Source: Amia ocellicauda
Taxonomy: Eukaryota > Chordata > Actinopteri > Amiiformes > Amiidae
Direction of reading: 5' to 3'
NCBI RefSeq assembly: GCF_036373705.1
Contig: NC_089863.1
Coordinates: forward strand, 35,987,227 to 36,051,226
Length of the DNA: 64,000 nucleotides
The stretch's first letter is position 1, and every line of letters starts with the position of its first letter. The position numbers and the translations under genes were made by a program. Positions 55,021 to 64,000 of this stretch are shown piece after piece. The notes under the pieces were generated by a model. That model saw nothing but the letters and a program-made list of their open reading frames with translations, did no database searches and was not told where the DNA came from.

Positions 55021-56545
55021 ACAAATCGTTAAACAAAAAAGGTTATAAACACATTGACTACAATACCGGTTAGTAAGACGAAGGTGAGTCTCTCGTTAGT
55101 ATTATTAGTCAGACATTAAATAACTACGCAGGTTAGTTTTTATGTCGGGTAACTTCTCGTTATATATATATCAGTCTCATTTACGTTTAGGTGCCGAGAA
55201 AGATCCTATTTGTTACCACAATTTCCCTTAACTGATTATTATTCAATGATTAAGGATAGGCAGGGCCACCAATAATCTAATGTCTATTAACTTGTGTCAA
55301 TTTCAGACTAAACAGTTAAACAGGAATGAGAAGATATTTCTCGGGGTTGACAGATTTTATTTCTAAAATTATCAACAAAACAGTTTAATGCAACACACAT
55401 TTATATTTAAGAAAACTAAATGATATTACACATTCTAGAGTTATGAATCACAGATTAACATTTCTAATTGATTTCTCAAATGTCATGAATCACAAACTCC
55501 AAACTGTTAAACTTATGTGAACTTCGTCGCAGAGAGGCCTCTCTGCCTTCGGGCTCAGATAACAGCACTCGGCACGAGGTCTGTGTGGTTTGGAACAAAG
55601 GCAGTCTGGTTCGGCTTTGTCCAAGAACTTCCACTCAGTCGATGCACCTGTAAGTTGGGGTTTCGGGAATGTAGAGTCTTTTCCAAACAGATTTTCCACT
55701 GGTTTGAATGCTCCAAGGTTGTGCACAAAATCTTCTTTGTAAGCAGGGTTCCACCGTAGTTACTTGAAGACAAAGTCTTTGAGGAAAGCAGGGCCCTGTT
55801 TATTCCAAGGGTCAAGTTTCTTAAGACTCAAATAGCTATTTAAGTGACTGACACTTTCGTATTCAGTCGACTTAGTCAATTGTCCAGCTGTAAAACTCCA
55901 CTGATCAGGTGGGTCTGTAAAGTTATTTATTTAATAAAGTCCTTTAAAAGAATTCTTCGTACGGCTCAATCTCCTTCTCCCAGTTTAACTCTTCTGTTGC
56001 CGGCAAAGACTTGGTTGGTTTCTGATTCCGGTTCTGGCAACAGAGCTACAGGTTGAGCTGTGGCAGCGAGTTTCTGGTTCAGGTGAGAGAAAGAGAGAGA
56101 GAAAGACTGTCCGCTGTTCCTTAAAGTCTGTCAGATCAGTAGGTGATTGGTCCCTGAGTTCTTGAGATTGGATTTCGGTTTCAGCCCCCAGTGTCCTATT
56201 GGAGGGGGGCTTGATTTATGACTGATGTCAATCCATGCCATCTTTTGGAAATGCCGGTTGGCCCGGGTTCGTAGCTCTATGTCGGGATTTCGGCTCTCAT
56301 CCACTTCAAAGAGTTTTTATCACCTACAGGCCCCTTTCTCCAGACATCTCATAGCAGAATTCCAAACTATTTGGCCTCTTCTCGGTGCCATCCTCCCCAA
56401 AACTGTCACTTTGATGCAAACCAGTTCCAAGCTGATGAGCTAAGGAAATCTGATAACTTTGGGGGGGGGAGAGGTCTTCTTTAGATCCGTGCTTCAGCTC
56501 AGAGCCCAAATGCTCTTATCCAAATACACCCAACATAACGCTACA
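55021..56545 (-). mobile_element. Inverted partial copy of the long LTR
   Basis: Reverse complement of roughly 47091-48610, ending at AACGCTACA on the plus strand. It forms the inner part of the right arm of the large inverted repeat. A LTR fossil with no internal genes. Confidence 0.78.
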
Positions 56546-56569
56546 TATGTATGTATGTATGTATATATG

Positions 56570-56842
56570 TGTAGAAGGAAAATTAGAAATTATTTTCTTA
56601 CACCTGTTTTTCTCTCTTGTATACTTAAGAAAGATACGGTCAAACTAGAAGATCAGCCCAGAAGATAGTTTGATTTCTGTTTGTTATTTACGATGAGAAC
56701 CTTGGAGACAATGTCAAACGGTATGACCTACGAGCCTGTTCCCTAAAACCATGTGTTGACCTATGAACTCTGTTCTATAATGATATATGTTCTGCTTAGT
56801 TAGCCTTTAAGATAACATAGTAATGACTTTCTAGCATGTATG
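56570..56842 (-). mobile_element. LTR piece, family of 10213-10640
   Basis: Mirror copy of 46798-47067, between TATG tracts. Confidence 0.72.
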
Positions 56843-56854
56843 GATGTTTGTATG

Positions 56855-57759
<905 letters not shown>

Positions 57760-57915
57760 ATGGAAGGAAAGTTAGAAATTCTTTTCTCACACCTGTTTTT
57801 CTCTCTTGTATACTTAAGAAAGATTAGGTCAAGCTAGAAGGTCAGGCCAGAAGGTAGTTTGAATTTTGTTTGTTATTCACGATGAGAACCTTGGAGACAA
57901 TGTCAAACGGTATGA
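57760..57915 (-). mobile_element. LTR piece, shorter copy
   Basis: The first roughly 155 bp of the LTR family, ending at GTCAAACGGTATGA, where the Polinton-like element begins. In the other pieces the LTR continues past this point, so the break marks the left edge of the next element. Confidence 0.68.
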
Positions 57916-58111
57916 TGGCAGCATCACTTACAATTTTGACAGCCGGAAGTCCCGCCCTCCCTACGTACCATAGACCGGAAGGCCCACCTCACCTTCCGGT
58001 TACCCCCACCTTTGAACCGGAACTTCTCTCTCCTTCCCATCACCCCCAGGGTTACCCTTTTACCCTCCCTTGTCAGCCATCTTGGATGATATCGGCCATA
58101 TTGGATGTCAG

Positions 58112-58209
58112 CCATTTGTAAGGTCATAGGTCATCTGGTAAGATGGGAGCCATTTTGTTACCATTTGTAAGGTCATAGGTCATTTGGTAAGATGGTAGCC
58201 ATTTTGCTA
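58112..58209. repeat. 49 bp tandem repeat, two copies
   Basis: CCATTTGTAAGGTCATAGGT-type unit at 58112-58160 and again at 58161-58209, differing at a few bases, preceded by further GCCAT and GGCCAT strings. It lies near the presumed left end of the Polinton-like element, where terminal repeats often hold short iterated motifs. Confidence 0.85.
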
Positions 58210-58344
58210 GGGTGACATCCATCATGGTGAGGGTCCGAGTGTACCTCACCCTGCTTGTGTGGAGGTGTAATGTTTTATAGCATAAACTGTGTTTTTAAGA
58301 TTATATTGTCTTATGATACTGTTTTAGTAAATTAAAAAATACAA

Positions 58345-59825
58345 GTTTTAAATACACACATATATATTGGACTTGGTCATGATAGGGATGGTGTTTCCAA
58401 AAGAACTCTGGAGAACTTTTTGAACAGCTGTAAAAGCAGGTACACCAGGACGTGGATCTTTATACAGCATTCTCTTGAGCATGTTGGGGAGGGCATCCAC
58501 TGTTTTCACAATATCCTCAACCAGCAATGTCACATTAGGATTACTAGTGTCATACAAATCACCAAACTTGTGAGCTATTAGAGTGAGGATGGCATCTTCA
58601 AGCAGAGATTCCTCAAACATACGTATACATAAACCCACGGCAGCAGGAGTTTTCTTTCTCTGGAAAAAATATATATAATGTCTTATTGCAAAACAAATTT
58701 GTAAAACATCTTATAAGGCTTGTTATTTATAACCTTCTCAATTAATTGTATCACTTACTCATCTACACTTTCCAACAAGTCACTTAACCATCTCGAAGGT
58801 AGAGTGCATGTTTCTAAGCTATGCAAAAGAGATTTCACTTCTTTCTCAGTCTGTCTGGTGATGCATAGCCCACATAGGGCACGTGCAACACATAACACAA
58901 CATTTAGAAAGTGGGTGACACTTATTTTGTTACATATAAGAGCGACACTACTCCAGACACTCCCTTGCTCGTGATCTAAAGTTAGACAGAGATGCTGTGC
59001 TTGGCTGGGGTCACCTATCAGACAGGCCTCACACTTATCAACTAATTCACGGCCAATACAATGTTGTAACACTAGCGCAATAATGCCCTTTATGGTGTGT
59101 GTCATCACTAGTGTTACATGATCATCATAGTTTTTACAATTATATCTCGGAACTTCCCTGTCTGAATCAAAACTCTTGTGGGTTCTAGCAAGGCAAGAAC
59201 AGAAGCATGCAATGTTCAATCTTGTTCGGGGTCTTAAAGAGTTGACAGAGGAATCCATATCACTGGTGTCTGGTACTCCACTATTCTAATGAAGAGAAAA
59301 GAAAATAACACTTAAAACTGTAATGTGTGTCGGTCAGTAAAGAAGTACACAACTATACACAGTTGTAGGACCTCTATATTTACCTCTCTTTCCATTGATG
59401 GTCCAACTCCATCATCAGTGTCTGAGGTTTTATCCTCCCTGCCATGTTCATGGTCCTTGTCATCATCTTCAGACTCATCACCAGTGTTGACACCTTCGTC
59501 TTCATCAGACATTGGGAGAGCATCCCTGGGGCTCGGAGGAGGAGCGCTGACACTATTCTTTTGATAAACATACAAAGAAGAAAACATGCATTTAAATTCA
59601 CTTTGCATTGAAATTTATATATACACACATACGGCCTAACAGCATGTAAACACCGGCATACGTTTAAAATTAATAATAATATTCTAAACACGTTTTTAAA
59701 GTAAAATAAAGTGTTACCTCTTTTGGGTCCCTGTCTTCCGACCATCTTAATTTTGTGTTAGGTGCCCCCGCATCTTCATCAGCAGCGTGGTCGCTATGGG
59801 GTGTCTTCTTAGCTGGTGTAGCCAT
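58345..59825 (-). mobile_element. Minus-strand gene of the Polinton-like element, function unknown
   Basis: Begins at the ATG at 59825 (MATPAKKTPHSDHAADED), 86 bp below a TATAAAG box. The open parts are 59825-59720, about 59560-59385, 59285-58755 and about 58660-58345. Plausible GT-AG borders between them suggest a spliced gene, as small DNA viruses and Polinton kin often use. The second part is very acidic (Asp/Glu/Ser). The third is Cys/His-rich (NIACFCSCLARTHKS, ELVDKCEACL), compatible with metal binding. I do not recognise the protein. An early regulatory protein is one possibility. Confidence 0.5.
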
Positions 59826-59910
59826 AGTGCGCTATGGGGGTTTCCACCAGTTACCGCAGACCTGTTCTGTCCCGAACGGGTGACATGTTTTCTGTGTTTA
59901 CCAGCATGCT

Positions 59911-59917
59911 CTTTATA
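59911..59917 (-). promoter_or_regulatory. TATA box of the minus-strand gene
   Basis: TATAAAG on the minus strand, 86 bp before the presumed ATG at 59825, in a CpG-containing region. Confidence 0.6.
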
Positions 59918-59925
59918 CTGTAAAT

Positions 59926-60073
59926 GGTGGCCGGCGGCTCTACAGAGGAGGCGGGGTGTGGGTGGGGTTGGGGGCGTGTGTGGGGACACGTGGGTAAATG
60001 GGGGGCAGTGGCTCTACAGAGGAGGAGGAGTGTGGGCGGAGTTGGGTGCGTGTATGGGTGCCACGTGGGTACA
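59926..60073. promoter_or_regulatory. 73 bp direct repeat between divergent genes
   Basis: GGCTCTACAGAGGAGG occurs at about 59936 and 60009, followed each time by a GTGTGGG(T/C)GG(G/A)GTTGGG-like stretch and CACGTGGGTA. Two imperfect copies of about 73 bp thus separate the two start sites and may act as a shared enhancer. This is inference from position and repetition. Confidence 0.6.
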
Positions 60074-60443
60074 GTCATTTGTACCCATTAGGCTCGTGTC
60101 CATAACAAATATGTGATAACAATTTATCTCTCCAAATGGTCACCTCACCCAGTGTGTACACGTTGTTTTGAACGTGAGACCATGACCATAGCACGCATAG
60201 ATACAGATGTCTGTTGGAGATCAACTTTATCGGAGTGAAATAGACACCCCAACATACCGCCCCAACTGAATTCTGTAATAAGAACAACATTTTTGGCGGT
60301 TTCCTGGTATGTTATGTGGAATACAATTTTGTGTGATTCTTAGAAAAATTATGAAATACCATTTTGCCCCCCCATAAATAAGCCGCTCCAAGCAGTTAAT
60401 TTTACACATCCAATATAATATATGAAGGGACACACTCTTCATA

Positions 60444-60994
60444 ATGGCATCTGACTGGGGTCCATTTGATGAGGAAGAGCTAGTAAATGCGTTGTCATGT
60501 ATTGATGGTAAGAATGTTTTTTATAGTAATAGAGTTGGGTTTAAAAGTGTTAGTATATCATGCATAGTTCATGGTTTGTATAATTTAAGGTGAGAGAGAA
60601 CCGAGATATTACAGCACAGAATAACAGAGCCGAGACTGTCGGGCCGAGCACCCCGCAGGGGACCACGGAGAGTGGAACTCGCAACCCCCAACGCCTACGT
60701 CCCGAACAGCGCCTTCCAAACCGCAGGAGACACGTGTTCTGAAGGTGGGCCAAAGCAATGTGTTTAATGGCCAGTTTTATTCAGATTTCATGGTATGCCA
60801 TAGAACAAGTTGTTACATATTATGAATTAATTACATCTTCTAAAACATAATATCGTGTACATTTATGTGACCAATGTTTGTTTTTTGATTTGACAGTTGT
60901 TTAACCCACATAACTACACACTCCCCCACCCACCCCAAGTCACAGAGCAAACTTTGAATGGAGGTGTGTAACATTCACCGTTTTTACCAATGTT

Positions 60995-61034
<40 letters not shown>

Positions 61035-61571
61035 TTATATTTTGTATTTGTTCGAAATGTAGTGAAAAGTCACTGTATAAAGTGTAATTGACATGTTTGT
61101 TTTATTATAGCTAAAAATGCGGCACAGCCTGCATTGCCCTGCTTGAGAGGCGTGTCAAGTGGAAAACAGCTGAAGAGATCCGATCGTGCTGATAAAGGGA
61201 GGTCCGTTCTACAGCGGGGGAGACAGCCACCAGTCACACAAAGGGGAAACACAGCGCCCAGAAAAGCCCTGAGTAAGACAAACCGGGTGGCACACAACAC
61301 CACCGATGTGGGGGTGCAATGTGTGAAAGTGAACCGACCGAGCTCCGCTACTGTAAAAAGAGGTAAACGGGGTAAAAGCACAGTTAAATCCACCACTAGT
61401 GGGGATACTGAGATGAAATGTGATCAATCACCCTGTGTTGACATACAGACCCCTGGTGATTGTAGGGCCCTGGTGTTTAGCAAGATATGCAGTCAGCTTG
61501 TGGAGGCGTTAAACACCGCTCAGTGCAAAATACATGTTTTGACAAATTTGTTAAAACAAATAGGGAATTGA
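60444..61571 (+). mobile_element. Plus-strand gene 1 of the Polinton-like element, function unknown
   Basis: A short first part starts at ATG 60444 (MASDWGPFDEEELVNALSCI) and meets a GTAAGA donor after 64 bases. A second open part runs from after a TTTTATTATAG acceptor (61110) to 61571. It is strongly basic (KRGKRGKSTVKS) with a hydrophobic C-terminal helix (FSKICSQLVEALNTAQC). The intron contains an (AAT)n tract. AT-rich TATA-like strings lie at 60374 and 60413. The product is not recognised. The basic composition suggests nucleic-acid binding. Confidence 0.45.
60995..61034. repeat. (AAT)n microsatellite
   Basis: About a dozen AAT units within the presumed intron of the plus-strand gene. 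Confidence 0.9.
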
Positions 61572-61691
61572 CCCGTTTCTGATGAGAGTTTGATGAATCT
61601 GTAATTCACACTGTGAATCAATCAGTCTCTGCAAGATCGAGAAGGGTTGTTACAAAAAACAACCAATTCTGAAAACAACAATTGACAAACA

Positions 61692-62270
61692 ATGAAAAAG
61701 GAGAAGCACAAAAACTGTCAGTCTGCTTGTGTAATTAGGGGGGTAATGCGAAATAAAATTAATGCTGCGAAAAGAATGCTGCGTAGGCTTAAATTTAGAA
61801 CAAATGTGTCACAATTAGCACGGTCACAGACACTGTTGCACACTCTCCAGACGGGAGGCCATCCGGTAAACTTGGAAATTCAGGAATATATAGATCAGGA
61901 TGTATCTAAGGAACTAGCATCGGTAGCTAATAACAATGATAATCAGTTCGGGGGTGGTGATGCTGCAATGTTAGAGATGAATAATGAAAATGATGAACAA
62001 ATGGCTGAGGGTGGCGTTGGCGGGGACCCTCCTCGGGGGTTTTTGGAGATTATTCGTCGCTATGACCGAGAAATTAATAGGTTTCGGGCTATGGAGTTTT
62101 ATGAAGAATTCAGGTTTGTGAACCTGGATCTGGTACAATCTTATATGAATGCTGTCCGTATTGTGCATGGAGCTGTGCAAGGATTGCTAAATGAAATATC
62201 ACACAATGTGGGTCCTAATGATTTTGTACAGCTGAGACCGAGCTCGGGGTCATTAAATAATCCTTTCTAA
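61692..62270 (+). mobile_element. Plus-strand gene 2 of the Polinton-like element, function unknown
   Basis: An uninterrupted frame of 192 residues. The first 65 residues are basic (MKKEKHKNCQ, NKINAAKRMLRRLKFR), the middle is Asn/Asp/Gly-rich, and the last 80 are helical with aromatic residues (FLEIIRRYDREINRFRAMEF). It ends 15 bp before the ATG of the polymerase-like frame, a tight head-to-tail arrangement. In related elements the segment just ahead of the polymerase can carry the terminal-protein function, but that is only a guess here. Confidence 0.5.
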
Positions 62271-62285
62271 TCGAGGAGGCGAAAT

Positions 62286-63002
62286 GTGGGGGAGCTGGAC
62301 GCTGCAGATTTCTTAGAGAGCATAGCTAATTTACTACAAAGTCACAACAAAATTCTATCACATGTGAGTTTGCGAATAACGGTCACTGTGATTAGAAATA
62401 TGCAAGGTGGTGGTGGTGTGCGGAGGCGCTTAAAAGGTATATTATTTAGTAAAATAATAGACATAAACCAAGGTAACAATTTATGTTTTGCTGCCAGTGT
62501 GTACCGCCTGTGGAAGGGTAAAGAATGCACAGATTCCGAAATGTTATATGGTGCCAAACGAATGCATAGCCAGCTGGGGTTTTCAATTCAGAAAAAAAAA
62601 TGTTTATCAGATATTCAGGCATTTGAAAGACTATTGGGGGTCATTATCAAAGTATTGTACCATGAAAACGGATGGGAATATTTTACTACGGGGCCTACAC
62701 CTATAAATTCTAAGTATCCATTGCTCTTATCCTGTATCAAGTGTTGCTCATTGCTTCGCTGTCCTCGTCCTGTACCCTCAGTGTTTTCAGAGCCCGTTCT
62801 TGATCTTGTAGAAATATATTGCAGAAGAGCAGAACTACAATCACACTTTTTCAATGCTATTGCTGTTTTCTACCTCCCTGGTGAGGTACCAATGCGGGAA
62901 GTTTGTGAGAGTATTTCTAAAATGTGTATGATCCAATACACACAGTTATTTAAAAAGCTGACGTCTTGTACATGCTCACCAGAACCAAGCCTAATTAAAT
63001 AA
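62286..63002 (+). mobile_element. Protein-primed DNA polymerase B, N-terminal part (Polinton type)
   Basis: 238 residues that follow the N-terminal pattern of Polinton/adintovirus PolB: a leading helix with FLESIANLLQSHNKIL, a beta stretch ending in a Gly-rich turn (RNMQGGGGVRRRL), then NQGNNLCFAASVYRLWKG, which corresponds to the conserved 'N-x-x-LC-x-A' block. A segment on monomer folding (KVLYHENGWEYFTTGP) follows. The exonuclease and polymerase domains are not seen downstream, so only this portion is present here. The last 200 bp are repeated, inverted, at 17772-18206. Confidence 0.55.
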
Positions 63003-63241
63003 CACATTTAATATTAAATAAGTACATGTGCAGTAGCCACTTGGACAATTACAGATCCCCAGGTCAAAACACAACAGAAAGACATGGAAGATCGTATTTT
63101 CAAATCACACCTGTGGCCCCCCTAACTGTAATTTGGTATTAGTGGGTCAAAGGATTTATTTAGTTCAAGTCATAATAAGATTATATTTTGAAAGGAAACA
63201 CTACAGGATGTAATATTTAAAATGACTGTGAGTACCTTTCA

Positions 63242-64000
63242 TTAACATTGTTTTAAAGGCTGGGACCAATATGGTGGAATATCTCCAACACACGGACATT
63301 GAGAGACTCGACCCCTTTGTGCTGCTGCTCAGAGACCAACTCTCAGTTGTCTCTGAGTAGGCTATGGATCAACTTCCTTTCCTAATATGAAGGAGACAAT
63401 GGATACAAAACCTATAGGCAACTATGAAAAACAGGTGATTATTGTTATTCTTCTCATTATAAACTACTTAATACATCTCTCGCATAAAGTACAACAGGAT
63501 AGTGGTGACGTCATTCAGGATTGGATTGCCATTGGTCAAAAGCCCTCTGAGAGAAATTGTGTGGCGACACTCCACACTCTTAGAAGAAATTGTTCTGCAC
63601 AGAACCATAAAGGGTTCCTCGAGTAATCGCTCTGGTGGATCCCTTTATGGTTCTATGTAGAACCCCTTCAAAGGGGTTACATGAAGAACCCCCAAACATA
63701 GCGTTCTATACAGAACCATTCGTTTTAAAATGTTATATATAGAACCCATTCAAAAGGGGGACACGTGCTATACCTGAATTTGTTTTCCAAATACAATCTT
63801 TAAAAAATGTATGAGTTCATATATACAAACACACATACACAACGTAGAAATCGCACTACTAGTGAACTAACTTCATTTACATTATATGCCACAACTCCTC
63901 AATTTGGAACACAAAAACAAGACATCTGATGTAAAAGTGTAAACTAATTACGAACAGCACTTTTGATTTTTATCTTCAATTCAGGGGCTACTTATTCGAA
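63242..64000 (+). repeat. Direct copy of 18225-18978
   Basis: Nearly identical to 18225-18978. Contains the same 33-codon exon-like stretch (63259-63360) and the same palindromic MITE (63577-63757), and runs off the window edge. Confidence 0.88.
63577..63757. mobile_element. Palindromic MITE, second copy
   Basis: Same element as 18549-18730, carried along in the duplication, with a single visible substitution in the arm (CTATACAGAACC against CTACACAGAACC). Confidence 0.6.

Larger units (their letters stand above)
57916..63240. mobile_element. Polinton/adintovirus-like element, left part
   Basis: A virus-like block. From left: a GC-rich region with short repeats (57916-58260) that may be the terminal repeat, a minus-strand gene (58345-59825), a divergent promoter region (59826-60443), and plus-strand genes at 60444-61571, 61692-62270 and 62286-63002. 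The last has the N-terminal pattern of the protein-primed DNA polymerase B of Polintons. The rest of the polymerase, an integrase, capsid genes and a matching right terminal repeat are not in this window, so the element is partial here. The frames present are mostly open, suggesting a fairly recent copy. Family assignment rests on the polymerase pattern alone. Confidence 0.55.

Noticed and set aside
59787-60116. Gly/Trp/Val-rich frames between the divergent genes
   Set aside because: They fall on the GC-rich 73 bp direct repeats and promoter region. Composition follows the repeat.

Overview
The window is vertebrate nuclear DNA, most likely from a ray-finned fish. The evidence is a CR1 LINE with its octamer-like 3' tail, Tx1-type and SGNH-esterase LINEs, several Tc1/mariner families, a Gypsy element with the Gmr1-type domain order, long (TATG)n, (CA)n and (GA)n tracts, and a tandem 5S rRNA array. 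Nothing identifies the species. Most of the sequence is repeats and nested or duplicated mobile elements. One ordinary host gene and one rRNA array stand out.

Layout. 1-2.9 kb: intergenic DNA, a Tx1-type LINE ORF1 remnant and a MITE. 2.9-5.7 kb (minus): a seven-exon gene that keeps phase throughout and encodes a 292-residue BEN-domain-like protein. 5.9-14.4 kb: an LTR fragment, three Tc1/mariner remnants, a solo LTR inside one of them, a CR1 LINE, and the first copies of a composite, microsatellite-rich repeat called 'R' here. 14.4-19.5 kb: AT-rich DNA with an endogenous-retrovirus gag piece and one copy of a duplication whose partner lies at the right edge of the window. 19.5-23.4 kb: a LINE ORF1 copy, R, and an intact DD36E Tc1/mariner transposon. 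23.6-28.7 kb (minus): a Gypsy-type LTR retrotransposon with integrase ahead of reverse transcriptase. 28.7-36.2 kb: R copies and a nearly full-length LINE (minus). 36.2-37.4 kb: a second, deleted DD36E copy joined directly to the 5S array.

37.4-46.5 kb holds 27 5S rRNA genes, all on the plus strand, with a period of about 335 bp. They share a variant sequence with two compensated base-pair changes relative to typical vertebrate 5S rRNA. 46.5-57.9 kb is a large inverted repeat (arms about 2.1 kb, containing R, an LTR piece and a long LTR) around a Tc1/mariner-like element that hosts a retroviral fossil. 57.9-63.2 kb is the left part of a Polinton/adintovirus-like element with divergent genes and the N-terminal part of a protein-primed DNA polymerase B. 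63.2-64.0 kb repeats 18.2-19.0 kb almost exactly.

The genes do not form a pathway. The window's history is of LINEs, LTR elements and DNA transposons inserting into one another, followed by at least four segmental duplications and amplification of a 5S locus.
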